A DNA stretch of 45,185 nt, from assembly GCA_012519515.1 (NCBI GenBank), contig JAAYQC010000137.1:1-45185 (forward strand), read 5' to 3'. This DNA comes from Bacteroidales bacterium. Its GTDB lineage: Bacteria; Bacteroidota; Bacteroidia; Bacteroidales; VadinHA17. Under the pieces are notes generated by a model. The model worked only from the letters and a program-made list of their open reading frames with translations, was not told where the DNA came from and did no database searches. Made by a program: the position numbers and the translations under genes. This document shows positions 33,222-43,120 of this stretch, piece by piece. Positions within the stretch are counted from its first letter, which is position 1, and every line of letters starts with the position of its first letter.

Positions 33222-34739
33222 ATGAAGCTTAAACTACTTACAGGAACGGCCGGAATAATTTCGGCTTCGCTTACCCAGATCGGCTTTTCCCAGCCTGTGG
33301 AGAAACCAAATATTATTATCATTCTTGCCGATGATCTGGGCTACGGAGACCTTAGTTGCTACGGCGCAACAAGCCTGAAGACCCCGAACATCGACAGGCT
33401 TTCAAACCAGGGACTTAGATTTACGAATGGGTATTGCACATCGGCCACGAGCACCCCTTCGCGGTACTCGCTGCTCACAGGGAGCTATGCCTGGAGACGC
33501 GAGGGGACAAGTGTCTTGCCCGGCGATGCCTCAGCTTTGATAACCCCGGGTATGATCACCCTGCCGTCGGTTATTAAAAGCGCCGGATATACAACCGGGG
33601 TAGTAGGGAAATGGCACCTCGGCCTTGGTCCGGAGGGAGGTCCCGACTGGAACGGGGTAATACGACCGGGCCCCAACGATATAGGATTTGATTACAGCTT
33701 TTTAATTCCTGCAACAGGTGATCGTGTTCCCTGTGTCTATGTCGAAAACGGGCGAGTTGTGGGGCTTGATCCTTCCGACCCTATTTCGGTTGACTACAGT
33801 AAGAAGATCGGTAACTGGCCCACGGGAAAGGAAAATCCCGAACTCCTTAAAATGCATCCCAGCCATGGTCATGATATGACCATTGTTAACGGTATAAGCC
33901 GCATCGGGTACATGACAGGAGGGAAGTCAGCCCTGTGGGTGGACGAGGATATGGCCGATGTAATTACAGACAAGGCAGTTAAATTCATCGAAGACAATCA
34001 CGAAAAACCGTTTTTCCTCTACTTCGCAACCCACGACATCCATGTTCCAAGGGTACCACACGGGCGCTTTGCAGGTAAAAGCGGTATGGGGCCCAGGGGA
34101 GATGCAATACTGCAATTCGACTGGTCGGTGGGAGAGATCGTAAAAGCTTTGAAAAGGATGAAGATCCAAAAGAACACCCTTATTATTGTTAGCAGCGACA
34201 ATGGTCCGGTTGTGGACGACGGTTACCGCGACCAGGCTGTAGAACTTCTTGGTTCGCACAGGCCATCTGGAAAGCTTCGCGGAGGAAAATACAGTGCCTT
34301 TGAGGGTGGGACCAGGGTTGTATTCATCTCATCATGGAAAGGGACCATCAAAAAAGGAGTATCGGATGCCCTGTTCAGCCAGATCGATCTGTTGGCATCA
34401 CTTGCAGGTATTGCAGGAGCTTCAATTCCCGAGGGCGGGGGTCCCGACAGCCGGAATTACATGAATGTACTGACGGGAAAAGCAAAAACTGGCAGGGATT
34501 GGGTTGTGGAGCAGACCGGACGAAACAAACTTTCAATCGTAAAAAACGAATGGAAGCTTATTCTACCCGGACAAGGCCCTAAGATACAGGTCAACACCAA
34601 TACGGAAACGGGCAATGATCCCGAATACCAGCTTTATAATCTCGGAAACGATCCCAGTGAAAGAAATAATGTGGCAGGCGATAATCCTGCTATTGTTAAG
34701 GAATTAACAGATCTTCTGAATTCAATAAGGTCACTATGA
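33222..34739 (+). CDS. S1-family sulfatase, Ser-type, secreted
   Basis: A 505-aa sulfatase. I moved the start to the ATG at 33222 because MKLKLLTGTAGIISASLTQ then forms a clean signal peptide ending GFSQ, and the longer track version overlaps the previous gene. The formylglycine motif is STPSR with Ser77; metal ligands are ADDLGYGD and SSDNGPVVDDG. The region after YAWRRE and the VVGKWHLGLG block resemble arylsulfatase A/GALNS-like members. It abuts the first sulfatase gene and overlaps the third by ATGA, so the three are translationally coupled. Confidence 0.9.
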   Translation: MKLKLLTGTAGIISASLTQIGFSQPVEKPNIIIILADDLGYGDLSCYGATSLKTPNIDRLSNQGLRFTNGYCTSATSTPSRYSLLTGSYAWRREGTSVLPGDASALITPGMITLPSVIKSAGYTTGVVGKWHLGLGPEGGPDWNGVIRPGPNDIGFDYSFLIPATGDRVPCVYVENGRVVGLDPSDPISVDYSKKIGNWPTGKENPELLKMHPSHGHDMTIVNGISRIGYMTGGKSALWVDEDMADVITDKAVKFIEDNHEKPFFLYFATHDIHVPRVPHGRFAGKSGMGPRGDAILQFDWSVGEIVKALKRMKIQKNTLIIVSSDNGPVVDDGYRDQAVELLGSHRPSGKLRGGKYSAFEGGTRVVFISSWKGTIKKGVSDALFSQIDLLASLAGIAGASIPEGGGPDSRNYMNVLTGKAKTGRDWVVEQTGRNKLSIVKNEWKLILPGQGPKIQVNTNTETGNDPEYQLYNLGNDPSERNNVAGDNPAIVKELTDLLNSIRSL

Positions 34740-36259
34740 AATCATATACCAGACAGGCAGGTATCACAACCATACTTTCCACGGGGGTTCTTGCCCTATC
34801 GCCTTCCCTGGCGGCAAGCGAAGCGGATTTACAGACAGCCCGGAAACCCAATGTTATTCTCATTCTTCTCGATGATTTCGGCTACACCGATCTCGCGTGC
34901 TATGGCAGCAGGTTTTATGAAACACCAAATATTGACAGGCTGGCAGCTCAGGGAATAAGGTTTACCAACGCATATGCTTCTTGTCCGGTCTCTTCACCAA
35001 CCAGGGCTGCTCTGATGACAGGCAGGTATCCGGTCAGTACCGGCATCACCGACTGGATCCCGGGCCGGCAGGCAACAAAACAAGGTTCACCCGATGACAA
35101 GCTGCTTGCCCTTCCGTTCAGGCTTCAGCTTGAAAGAGAGGAGATAACCATTGCAGAGACTCTGAAAAACAATGGATATGCCACAATGATAAGCGGAAAA
35201 TGGCATCTTGGCACAGGCGAGGAATTCTGGCCCGAGTTCCAGGGTTTTGATGTCAACAGCGGAGGTCATGCCGCCGGACAACCTAACCGGAGCAAAACAT
35301 CAAACGGGTTTTTTTCCCCATACGGGAATCCGCGCCTGACTGACGGGCCGGAGGGAGAATACCTTACCGACCGGCAAACCGATGAAGCGATCAAATTTAT
35401 TGAAAGCTCATCCGGCAAGCCTTTCTTCGTCTTTCTTTCATACTATGCAGTCCATAACCCAATGCAGGCAAAGGAGGAGCATATCAGAAAATTCACCATG
35501 AAAGCCGATTCCATGGGGATTACAGATGCTGAAGCCTTTACACGCGACAGGGAATGGATCAATGAATCGATGAGCGATAATTTCAAAGAACGGATAATTC
35601 AGAGCAATCCTGTATACGCTGCCATGATTTACAGCGTGGATGAGAATATTGGAAGGCTTGTTAAAAGACTTGGAGAATTGAATCTCGACGACAATACCAT
35701 TATAATATTTACCTCCGACAACGGAGGTCTTTCAACTTCCGAAGGTTCACCCACGTGCAATTATCCGCTGCGCGCAGGAAAAGGTTGGCTGTATGAGGGA
35801 GGAATCAGGGTGCCTCTGATCATCAAATACCCGGGTTTTGCCGAACCGGGCATCATTAGGAACACCCCGGCAGCAACCATCGATTTGTTTCCTACCATAA
35901 CAGAACTTACCGGTTCTTCCGATAATCCCTTAATTGAAGGTGTCAGTCTTGTACCGCTTTTCAAGAGCGACAGGCTGAAAAAACGTCCTCTTTTCTGGCA
36001 CTATCCGCATTATTCAAACCAGGGATTATGGCCGGGAAGCGCTGTAAGGCTTGGAAAATATAAACTTATTGACAACTTTGAAAAGGAAAGGCAGGAGCTA
36101 TATGACCTTGAATCAGATCTCTCAGAAACAACTGATATTTCAGGAAGGCTACCCGCTAAGACCAAAAAACTGTATAAACTTCTCACTGACTGGAGGGAAA
36201 AGCACGATGCACAGATGATGATCCCCAATCCGGCATGGAAAGGTGCTGAACTGCAATAG
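34736..36259 (+). CDS. S1-family sulfatase, Ser-type, secreted
   Basis: A 507-aa sulfatase with a signal peptide (about 1-27, LALSPSLAAS), metal motif LLDDFGYTD, formylglycine motif S-S-P-T-R with Ser86, and TSDNGGLSTSEGSP for the late metal ligands. The stretch RYPVSTGITDWIPGRQ after the active site is typical of the subfamily often annotated S1_16, which includes galactose-4-sulfatases; this assignment is tentative. The ATG overlaps the TGA of the preceding sulfatase. Confidence 0.9.
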   Translation: MKSYTRQAGITTILSTGVLALSPSLAASEADLQTARKPNVILILLDDFGYTDLACYGSRFYETPNIDRLAAQGIRFTNAYASCPVSSPTRAALMTGRYPVSTGITDWIPGRQATKQGSPDDKLLALPFRLQLEREEITIAETLKNNGYATMISGKWHLGTGEEFWPEFQGFDVNSGGHAAGQPNRSKTSNGFFSPYGNPRLTDGPEGEYLTDRQTDEAIKFIESSSGKPFFVFLSYYAVHNPMQAKEEHIRKFTMKADSMGITDAEAFTRDREWINESMSDNFKERIIQSNPVYAAMIYSVDENIGRLVKRLGELNLDDNTIIIFTSDNGGLSTSEGSPTCNYPLRAGKGWLYEGGIRVPLIIKYPGFAEPGIIRNTPAATIDLFPTITELTGSSDNPLIEGVSLVPLFKSDRLKKRPLFWHYPHYSNQGLWPGSAVRLGKYKLIDNFEKERQELYDLESDLSETTDISGRLPAKTKKLYKLLTDWREKHDAQMMIPNPAWKGAELQ

Positions 36260-36324
36260 CACTGAAATGGCGGCCAAAGGGAGGATTAAAAAAAGGAACA
36301 TTAAATTAAACAAACCAGATAAAC

Positions 36325-37887
36325 ATGCAACCCGACTTTAAACTCACTACATTGATCGGAATGGCTGCCCTGTGCTGTCATCAGTTATCAGCACAGAACG
36401 GGCAGCAGCGTCCGAATATAATTTATATCATGTCCGACGACCATGCCTACCAGGCAATAAGCGCCTATGGAGGAGCATTAAAGGATCTGGCTGCCACACC
36501 GAATATCGACAGGATAGCCAGGGAAGGCATCAGGTTTGACCGCTGTCTGGTAACTAATTCGATATCAGGTCCATGCAGGGCAGTGATCCTAACCGGCAAA
36601 TACAGTCACCTCAATGGTTTTTTGAGAAACGAAGGACAAAAGCCTTTCGACGGTTCTCAGCAGACATTTCCCAAACTTCTGCAGAAGGCCGGCTACTCAA
36701 CGGCAATGATCGGGAAATGGCATCTTGGCTCCGATCCGACGGGATTTGACCACTGGGAAATACTTCCCGGGCAGGGGAGTTACTACAATCCCGAATTCAT
36801 CACAAGTCAGGGAAGGCATACCGAAAAGGGATATGTAACGGAGCTTATAACGGATAAATGCATCGAGTGGCTTGAAGATGCTAAAGACTCGGGAAAACCT
36901 TTCATGCTGATGATGCACCATAAGGCGCCGCACAGGGATTGGCAGCCCGGCCCCAATGAACTGACTCTTTATAAGGACATTACATTTCCTGAACCACCAA
37001 CCCTCTTTGACGATTACTCAAACAGGGGTAAGGCTGAACTCACTCAGGACATGACAATCTCAAAAACAATGAGGCTGGAAGAGGATCTGAAGCTTTACCG
37101 CGACAGATCGAAAATGAAGAATACCGGCCTTAACAGGCTCGATCCCTCGCAGATGGCTGAATGGGACTCGGTATACAATCCAATAATCAGAAAGTTTTAT
37201 GCATCAGACTTATCCGGAGATGAACTTGTCAGATTTAAGTACCAGCGTTACTTGCAGGATTATCTCGCGTGCATTGCGGCAGTTGACAAGAGCGTGGGAG
37301 AGGTACTCGATTATCTTAAGGAAAGCGGTCTCGACAAAAACACGGTGGTAATCTACTCCTCCGACCAGGGATTCTATCTGGGCGAGCACGGATGGTTCGA
37401 CAAGAGGTTCATGTTCGAGGAATCGTACCGTACACCCCTTCTTATAAGCTGGCCCGGGGTAACAAAGCCCGGTACCGTAAACGAAGACATAGTTTCAAAT
37501 ATCGATCTTCCCGAAACATTCCTCGAGATTGCCGGAGTCGAAGTACCTTCTGATATGCAGGGGAGGAGTATGCTTCCCATCCTTAAAGGCAAAACACCTG
37601 GCAACTGGAGAAAGGAACACTACTATCATTATTATGAATATCCCGGATCGCACATGGTAAAGCGTCATTACGGAATGAGCACCCAGCGCTATAAACTGAT
37701 TCATTACTACTACGATATCGACGAATGGGAGTTGTACGACAGGCAAGCCGATCCGCTCGAAATGAAGAACATGTATGACGATCCGTCATATGCACGTATC
37801 AAGAAGAAGCTTCACAAACGCCTCGAAAAGCTTATGCTTAAATACGGCGACAGTGAAGAACTCGCGCGAAGCTTTCTTCCCAACTGA
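36325..37887 (+). CDS. S1-family sulfatase, Ser-type, secreted (N-acetylglucosamine-6-sulfatase-like)
   Basis: A 520-aa sulfatase with a signal peptide (1-24, QLSAQN), metal motif [15 protein letters not shown], formylglycine motif S-G-P-C-R with Ser81 and [17 protein letters not shown] for the second metal site. These blocks resemble the S1_11 type, which includes GlcNAc-6-O-sulfatases of Bacteroides; a similar fold also occurs in other subfamilies, so the substrate is only suggested. It follows the third sulfatase after 65 bp and converges on the anSME gene. Confidence 0.9.
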   Translation: MQPDFKLTTLIGMAALCCHQLSAQNGQQRPNIIYIMSDDHAYQAISAYGGALKDLAATPNIDRIAREGIRFDRCLVTNSISGPCRAVILTGKYSHLNGFLRNEGQKPFDGSQQTFPKLLQKAGYSTAMIGKWHLGSDPTGFDHWEILPGQGSYYNPEFITSQGRHTEKGYVTELITDKCIEWLEDAKDSGKPFMLMMHHKAPHRDWQPGPNELTLYKDITFPEPPTLFDDYSNRGKAELTQDMTISKTMRLEEDLKLYRDRSKMKNTGLNRLDPSQMAEWDSVYNPIIRKFYASDLSGDELVRFKYQRYLQDYLACIAAVDKSVGEVLDYLKESGLDKNTVVIYSSDQGFYLGEHGWFDKRFMFEESYRTPLLISWPGVTKPGTVNEDIVSNIDLPETFLEIAGVEVPSDMQGRSMLPILKGKTPGNWRKEHYYHYYEYPGSHMVKRHYGMSTQRYKLIHYYYDIDEWELYDRQADPLEMKNMYDDPSYARIKKKLHKRLEKLMLKYGDSEELARSFLPN

Positions 37888-37936
37888 TAAATCATAGAGA
37901 CCTGGACTTGCACGACCTGCACGACCTTTCATCTCC

Positions 37937-39301
37937 TCAGGTCCTGTAAATGGGCAAGCCCATGCAGCAGTTCTTGAATTTCTTGCCCGATCCGCATGGG
38001 CAGGGGTCATTACGGCCCGGAACGATGGGCTTGACAACCTGGTTTTCCTTATTTCTTATCCAGGTCATAACATTGGCGGGAGCTCTCTTGTTTTCAAGCT
38101 CTTCTGCCATAAATTTCATATAGGGTTCCGCGTGCCGGAAGAACAGTTTGTAGCCTTCACACAGATAATTCAGTCCGGGTTCGCCTTCGGGCGTGGACAG
38201 AAACCTGTGCTTGGGGCATTCACCGTGACAGAAGTACCTTAGATCGCATTTAAGGCAATAGCGGGGAAGCTTATTTCGCTTGTCCACCCCAAAATCAAAC
38301 TGACTCTGCGATTTCACGAGCTCAATCAACGGGGTATCCAGTATGTTACCCAGGAAATATTCGGGATAAACAAAATGGTCGCATGAATAAACATCGCCGT
38401 TATGTTCCATTACCAGAGCATCGCCGCAGGTGTCGTTGAAGACACACAGTCCGGGATTTTCCCCGGCATAGTTGGCAAGGGCTGCATCGAATATCTGAAC
38501 ATAGTACCTGGCAACATCGTTCCGCACCCACTCATCAAAAATAGTAATCAGGAATTTTCCATACTGAGCAGGGGGTACTGAAAAAGGGGCCACCCTGGGA
38601 CGGTCTTGATGAATTGGGGCAATAAGTCTCAGGTTTCCAGGTGTATTATGTTCATTTTCAAATTCCACGACCGGCAGAAACTGTATGAAGCCACTTCCTG
38701 TCTTTTTAAGGAATCGGTATGTCTCAGCAGCGAAATGAACATTGTAACTATTGACAACGCTCAGGGTATTGAATTCCACATCATGCTTGTGAAGAAACTC
38801 TATTCCTTTCATTACCCTGGCAAAAGTGGGTCTGCCCGATCTGGTCCTCCGGAAATGGTTGTGGTTGTGTTCTTCGCCGTCAATTGAGATCCCAACAAGA
38901 AAATTATTATCTTTAAAGAACCGGCACCAGTCATCATCCAGTCTGGTCCCATTGGTCTGGAATGAATTCTCTATCTTCTTGCCGCCAGCATATTTCTTTT
39001 GCAGATCCACCGCCTTGCGGTAAAAGTCCAGCCCCATAAGAGTCGGTTCCCCTCCCTGCCAGGTGAATGTAACCACCGGCACCTGATGAGCATCGATGAA
39101 TTGTCTCGTGAAAATCTCAAGAAGCTCATCACTCATTTTCATCCCCGATCCGGGATTTTTTTCGTATAGTTTGCTCTTCTCCAGGTAATAACAGTAAGTG
39201 CAATTCAGATTACATGCAGAACCGGACGGCTTCAACATTACATGAAAGGCATCGGGCCTTTTCAGCTTAAGTGCATCAGTAAACAGAAGAGTCTGCTTCA
39301 T
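37937..39301 (-). CDS. Anaerobic sulfatase-maturating enzyme (radical SAM/SPASM) with SEC-C tail
   Basis: Converts the active-site Ser or Cys of sulfatases to formylglycine without oxygen; it should activate the four Ser-type sulfatases next door. The radical SAM motif CNLNCTYC (Cys30, Cys34, Cys37) is followed by TWQGGEPTLMG, and the SPASM region holds the auxiliary-cluster Cys (CVFNDTCGDAL, CDHFVYP, CLKCDLRYFCHGECP). The C-terminus adds a SEC-C zinc motif, NDPCPCGSGKKFKNCC, not part of the core enzyme and possibly a docking element. I chose the ATG at 39301 (MKQTLLFTD); the track start adds an unlikely 18 residues and leaves only 3 bp to the divergent gene. Confidence 0.93.
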   Translation of the reverse strand: MKQTLLFTDALKLKRPDAFHVMLKPSGSACNLNCTYCYYLEKSKLYEKNPGSGMKMSDELLEIFTRQFIDAHQVPVVTFTWQGGEPTLMGLDFYRKAVDLQKKYAGGKKIENSFQTNGTRLDDDWCRFFKDNNFLVGISIDGEEHNHNHFRRTRSGRPTFARVMKGIEFLHKHDVEFNTLSVVNSYNVHFAAETYRFLKKTGSGFIQFLPVVEFENEHNTPGNLRLIAPIHQDRPRVAPFSVPPAQYGKFLITIFDEWVRNDVARYYVQIFDAALANYAGENPGLCVFNDTCGDALVMEHNGDVYSCDHFVYPEYFLGNILDTPLIELVKSQSQFDFGVDKRNKLPRYCLKCDLRYFCHGECPKHRFLSTPEGEPGLNYLCEGYKLFFRHAEPYMKFMAEELENKRAPANVMTWIRNKENQVVKPIVPGRNDPCPCGSGKKFKNCCMGLPIYRT

Positions 39302-39358
39302 GCAGTAAATGTAGAAAAAATTAATATATTTAAGCCTTAACCCTTTCATGTCCAAATT

Positions 39359-40636
39359 ATGAAGAGAAGAAAATTCATCGAAATGGCATCGTTCGGTTCA
39401 GCTGCCCTGGCAAGCTCGCTATACTTCCCGGAGTCGTCACAGGAAAGGAAGTTAAAACTGGGACTTATTGGTTCCGGCTGGTACGGAATGGTCGATGCTG
39501 TAGCCGCGATTAAAGCAGGAGGCGTTGAGATTGCAGCAGTCTGTGATGTCGACTCAGAGCATCTCTCCTCAAGCGCCCTGGAACTGGAAAAACTTCAGGG
39601 CTTCAAGCCACAGACATTCAAGTATTATCCTGAGCTTCTCGATGTGAAAGGTCTTGATGCCGTGATAATCGGCACAATACCTCACTGGCATGCCTTGCAG
39701 TTCATTGCAGCTTGTAAGAAGGGCCTGCACATTTACTGCGAGAAACCCCTTGCATACGATATTGCTGAAGGACTTGCAATGGTAAAGGCTGCACACGAGG
39801 CCGGAAATATAGTTCAGATTGGTTTCCAACGCCGCCAGGCATTATCATATCAGAAAGCCGCGGAGCTGATCAAGGAAGGAAAAATTGGAGACATTCATCA
39901 GGTAGTTGCCCAGATCCATTATAATCCTGGTCCACAGGACACAAAGATTCAGGAGCCGCCTGCCTCACTCGACTGGGAGGAGTGGTGCGGACCTGCCCCA
40001 AAACTCGATTACCGTCCAAATATCGGCCACAAGTCGTGGAGGCTTGAGAAGGAATACGGCAATGGGCATCTGGTTGACTGGGGAATACATTATATCGACA
40101 TAATTCGAAAAATGATGGGAGAGGGGATGCCCGACGATATATATGCCACGGGCGGAATTCTGGCTTTAAAAGGTCAGATCACCTCCCCTGATACCCTGAA
40201 CGTAAAATTCGGATTCAGAAAGGCTCCCGTATTCTGGCAGCACAGGCTCTGGGGCAACGGAGATGTGACAAGGGAATTCAACAACGGGATCTTTTTCTAT
40301 GGAGACAAGGGAACAATTTTCGTGGAAGACTCAAAAGTGATTGTTTTCCCGACCGGAAGGAACGCCGTAAGGGAGGATATTCCTGTTCCTGCACCACTCA
40401 TGCAGGAAAATCATGTTGAAAACTTCATAAAAGCCCTGAGGAACAAGGATAAAAGCATTATCAGCTGCACTCCCGAAGATGCTTTCAGGTCAACGGCAAC
40501 GGTTCAGCTTGCCATGATCTCACTATATACCCAAAGTGTTGTGAGATGGGATGATGAAAAGAAAGAGGTCATTGACAATCCTGAAGCATCCTCAATGCTT
40601 TCAAGGAAATACAGGAGCATTTACAAGCATCCATAG
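39359..40636 (+). CDS. Gfo/Idh/MocA-family oxidoreductase with Tat-type leader
   Basis: NAD(P)-dependent sugar oxidoreductase of 425 aa. The leader MKRRKFIEMASFGSAALAS fits a twin-arginine signal, so the folded enzyme with its cofactor is probably exported. The Rossmann motif is GLIGSGWYGMVDA, the catalytic-domain signature is CEKPLAYD, and the C-terminal domain has DWGIHYIDIIRKMMG. Some exported members act as glycosidases through a redox cycle with tightly bound NAD, which would fit a glycan locus. Divergent from anSME and 61 bp upstream of the GH3 gene. The sugar is unknown. Confidence 0.88.
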   Translation: MKRRKFIEMASFGSAALASSLYFPESSQERKLKLGLIGSGWYGMVDAVAAIKAGGVEIAAVCDVDSEHLSSSALELEKLQGFKPQTFKYYPELLDVKGLDAVIIGTIPHWHALQFIAACKKGLHIYCEKPLAYDIAEGLAMVKAAHEAGNIVQIGFQRRQALSYQKAAELIKEGKIGDIHQVVAQIHYNPGPQDTKIQEPPASLDWEEWCGPAPKLDYRPNIGHKSWRLEKEYGNGHLVDWGIHYIDIIRKMMGEGMPDDIYATGGILALKGQITSPDTLNVKFGFRKAPVFWQHRLWGNGDVTREFNNGIFFYGDKGTIFVEDSKVIVFPTGRNAVREDIPVPAPLMQENHVENFIKALRNKDKSIISCTPEDAFRSTATVQLAMISLYTQSVVRWDDEKKEVIDNPEASSMLSRKYRSIYKHP

Positions 40637-40648
40637 CATACACACTTA

Positions 40649-40664
40649 CCCCGTATAAGCGGGG
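40649..40664 (+). terminator. Weak hairpin between the oxidoreductase and GH3 genes
   Basis: CCCCG-TATAAG-CGGGG makes a 5-bp GC stem with a 6-base loop, followed only by a broken T-run. It may attenuate read-through into the GH3 gene or stabilise the transcript end. Confidence 0.3.
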
Positions 40665-40697
40665 CAGACATAATACTTTTAGAATCAAAATTATATT

Positions 40698-42704
40698 ATG
40701 ATGAAAAAACCCACCTATTTTCTGATTTCAGGTCTTTCGCTGATTTTTCTCCTTTATTCCTGTGGCGGAGCAAATAAAACCAAACAGCCTGAGCTTGATA
40801 CACGTACCCTTGAAATAATTAACAAGGGAGGACTTAAGTTCAAGGATCACAACAAGAATGGCAAGCTTGATCCTTACGAAGACTGGCGGCTTACAGCCGA
40901 AGAACGCGCAGCCGATCTGGCATCGATGATGACTCTCGAGGAAAAAGCCGGACTGATGCACATCAGCTCCGAACGCAGGTTAGGCCGAGGCGGACCTTTT
41001 GGCAATGTCGGACCCGAACCTGCCGCCGATGCCACTAAGATCGTACCCGAGGATCCTTTTCCGGCTTCGATCGATTATGTAAATAACCGGCATCTGCATT
41101 TTCTTATTATCCGCGACAACATTCCCGCGTCCGGGCTTGCATCGCGAAACAATAAATATCAGGAACTTGCCGAGCAGACCCGACTGGGCATACCGATAGT
41201 CTTCACCTCGAACCCGAGGAATCATGCAGGCAACATTGAATTCGGCATTACCGAGGCCAGCGGTCAGTTTTCGCTCTGGCCGGGTACACTCGGTCTTGCT
41301 GCTGCCGACGATTCATCCATGATAAGGCAGTTCGCTGAAATCGCCCGCAAGGAATGGAGAGCAAGCGGTATAAGAAAGATATACGGTTACCAGGTAGATG
41401 TAGCCACAGAGCCCAGATGGCGCCGGATCAGCGGCACCTTCGGAGAAAGCCCCGACCTTAGTGCCAGATACAGCTATGCGCTTGTGCGCGGATTTCAGGG
41501 CAAGACAATAAACAATGAATCAGTCGTTCATACAATCAAGCACTTCCCCGGCGACGGTCCTGTTTATCTCGGGCTCGATCCTCATTTCATTGAAGGTCAG
41601 TGGGCAGTATATCCCACTGAAGGCAGTCTTTTCAAATATCACCTTCCTCCCTTTCAGGCCGCATTCGACGCCGGTGTCAGCTCACTCATGAGTTATTACA
41701 ACCGTCCCTACAACGAGATGTCGGTTCCTCAGTACAAGGGTACGCTGTTTGAATCGGTGGCCGGAGCCTACAACAAGGGCATCATTGGTGATCTTGCAAG
41801 GGAATTGGGATTCCTGGGATATGTAAATACCGACAGCGGAATTCTCAGCAATACCGCCTGGGGAGTAGCAGACCTGTCGCTTGAAGAGCGTTATGCCAAA
41901 GCTGTAAAAGCAGGTTCGGCAATCTTCTCCGACTATAATGATCCAACAGGTCTGATCAATGCCGTAAATAACGGTTTGCTTACCGAGGAAGAACTGATTC
42001 CGGCAGTGGAGGCATTGCTGAAAGAGATCTTCGCTCTTGGATTGTTTGAAAATCCCTATGTCGATCCGGAAGAAGCACAGAGAGTTGCCAGAGATCCGGC
42101 ATCGCAGGTCCTGGCTGATGAAGCTCACAGAAAATCGGTGGTACTTCTCCGCAACTCAGGTATTCTTCCTCTTGCAGAAAACAAGAAGGTATACATTGAA
42201 ATTTTCAATGGTAACAGAAGCGAAGCAACAACTACAGCTTTCAGGGAACTGGTCGGAAAATCGGTTCAGGTTGTTGACAAACCCCAGGAAGCTGACGCAG
42301 CACTGATATGGGTTATGCCATCCGCCTTCCAGATATCTGCCGAAAAGGGCATGTCAATAAGCCTTAACAAGGATACCGGGATTGATGTTGCAAAAATCAG
42401 GTCGATCGAATCGAAAGTACCTACAATTCTTATTATCAACCTGGTAAATCCATGGGTTATAAATGAAATAGAGCCTCAGGCATCGGCAGTTCTGGCAACC
42501 TTCGGCATAAAGGGCGAAGCACTTCTGGATGTTGTATACGGTCGCTTCAATCCAGTCGGGAAACTGCCTCTCACAATACCAAAGGATCAGGAAGCAGTTG
42601 AGAAAAACGCATCTGATGTACCGGGCTATGCTGAAGATTTTGATTATGCCTACACCAATGCCGATGGCAACAAATACGTATTCGGCTTTGGAATAAACTA
42701 TTAA
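40698..42704 (+). CDS. GH3-family beta-glycosidase, lipoprotein
   Basis: An exo-acting beta-glycosidase of 668 aa with a lipoprotein signal, FLLYSC (Cys22). Residues about 48-63 contain an EF-hand-like Ca loop (DHNKNGKLDPYED), common in Bacteroidota GH3 enzymes. The (beta/alpha)8 domain has KHFPGDGPVYLG and the candidate nucleophile Asp379 in LGFLGYVNTDSG. The second alpha/beta domain includes SVVLLRNSGILPL and VYGRFNPVGKLPLTIP. The usual SDW after the nucleophile strand reads TDS here, so specificity may differ from beta-glucosidases. It is the last gene of the glycan locus, before a strong terminator. Confidence 0.9.
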   Translation: MMKKPTYFLISGLSLIFLLYSCGGANKTKQPELDTRTLEIINKGGLKFKDHNKNGKLDPYEDWRLTAEERAADLASMMTLEEKAGLMHISSERRLGRGGPFGNVGPEPAADATKIVPEDPFPASIDYVNNRHLHFLIIRDNIPASGLASRNNKYQELAEQTRLGIPIVFTSNPRNHAGNIEFGITEASGQFSLWPGTLGLAAADDSSMIRQFAEIARKEWRASGIRKIYGYQVDVATEPRWRRISGTFGESPDLSARYSYALVRGFQGKTINNESVVHTIKHFPGDGPVYLGLDPHFIEGQWAVYPTEGSLFKYHLPPFQAAFDAGVSSLMSYYNRPYNEMSVPQYKGTLFESVAGAYNKGIIGDLARELGFLGYVNTDSGILSNTAWGVADLSLEERYAKAVKAGSAIFSDYNDPTGLINAVNNGLLTEEELIPAVEALLKEIFALGLFENPYVDPEEAQRVARDPASQVLADEAHRKSVVLLRNSGILPLAENKKVYIEIFNGNRSEATTTAFRELVGKSVQVVDKPQEADAALIWVMPSAFQISAEKGMSISLNKDTGIDVAKIRSIESKVPTILIINLVNPWVINEIEPQASAVLATFGIKGEALLDVVYGRFNPVGKLPLTIPKDQEAVEKNASDVPGYAEDFDYAYTNADGNKYVFGFGINY

Positions 42705-43120
42705 GATAATAAAAAAAAACAGAGTATTTCAAGATGCGGCAGGAAAAACCTGCCGCATCTTTCATTTTTTATGAAGTTCCAGTGTCAGGGAGGATTTCAG
42801 ATGACGGGTCCTATTTACCTATACAACACACATACCCCACTAACGCTTACTCCTTTAGCGTTTTAATCGGTACAAACTGATTTTTAACAATTCGGGAATC
42901 ACCTTTTTCAAGTACACAAGCCTAAGCCCCAGTCCCTTACAAACTCCACTTGTACCGCCAATTTTCGCTTCTTCTGTGAAAGCCCTGCCACCCAGCACAA
43001 TTCGCTGAATCACAGCCCTTCACCTCCACCATGTCACAGAACACTTCCACCACAAAATTACCCCTTTCCCTCCACTTCCCCAAACTTCCCTTCTCCTTAT
43101 ATAAACTTAGTGAAAAGCAA
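42705..43120. other. Gene-free stretch with terminator and G-poor tract
   Basis: This 416-bp stretch starts with the bidirectional terminator listed separately. From about 42935 the plus strand is C/A/T-rich, and about 70 bases (roughly 43040-43110) contain no G. A short inverted repeat AACGCT...AGCGTT lies near 42843-42863. I see no gene in it. The change in base use marks the border between the glycan locus and the accessory end. Confidence 0.6.
42731..42761. terminator. Strong bidirectional rho-independent terminator
   Basis: AAGATGCGGCAGG and CCTGCCGCATCTT form a perfect 13-bp stem with an AAAAA loop. A T-rich tail follows and an A-run precedes it, so it can work on both strands. It ends the GH3 operon and would also stop transcripts coming from the DUF4365 gene. 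Confidence 0.92.

Noticed and set aside
37904-37930. Tandem GCACGACCT units between convergent genes
   Set aside because: Only two short copies, with no hairpin or known element.
42838-42866. Integron attC-like site near the DUF4365 gene
   Set aside because: The AACGCT...AGCGTT stem is short and the flanking bases do not match the GTTRRRY/RYYYAAC core; no integrase is present.
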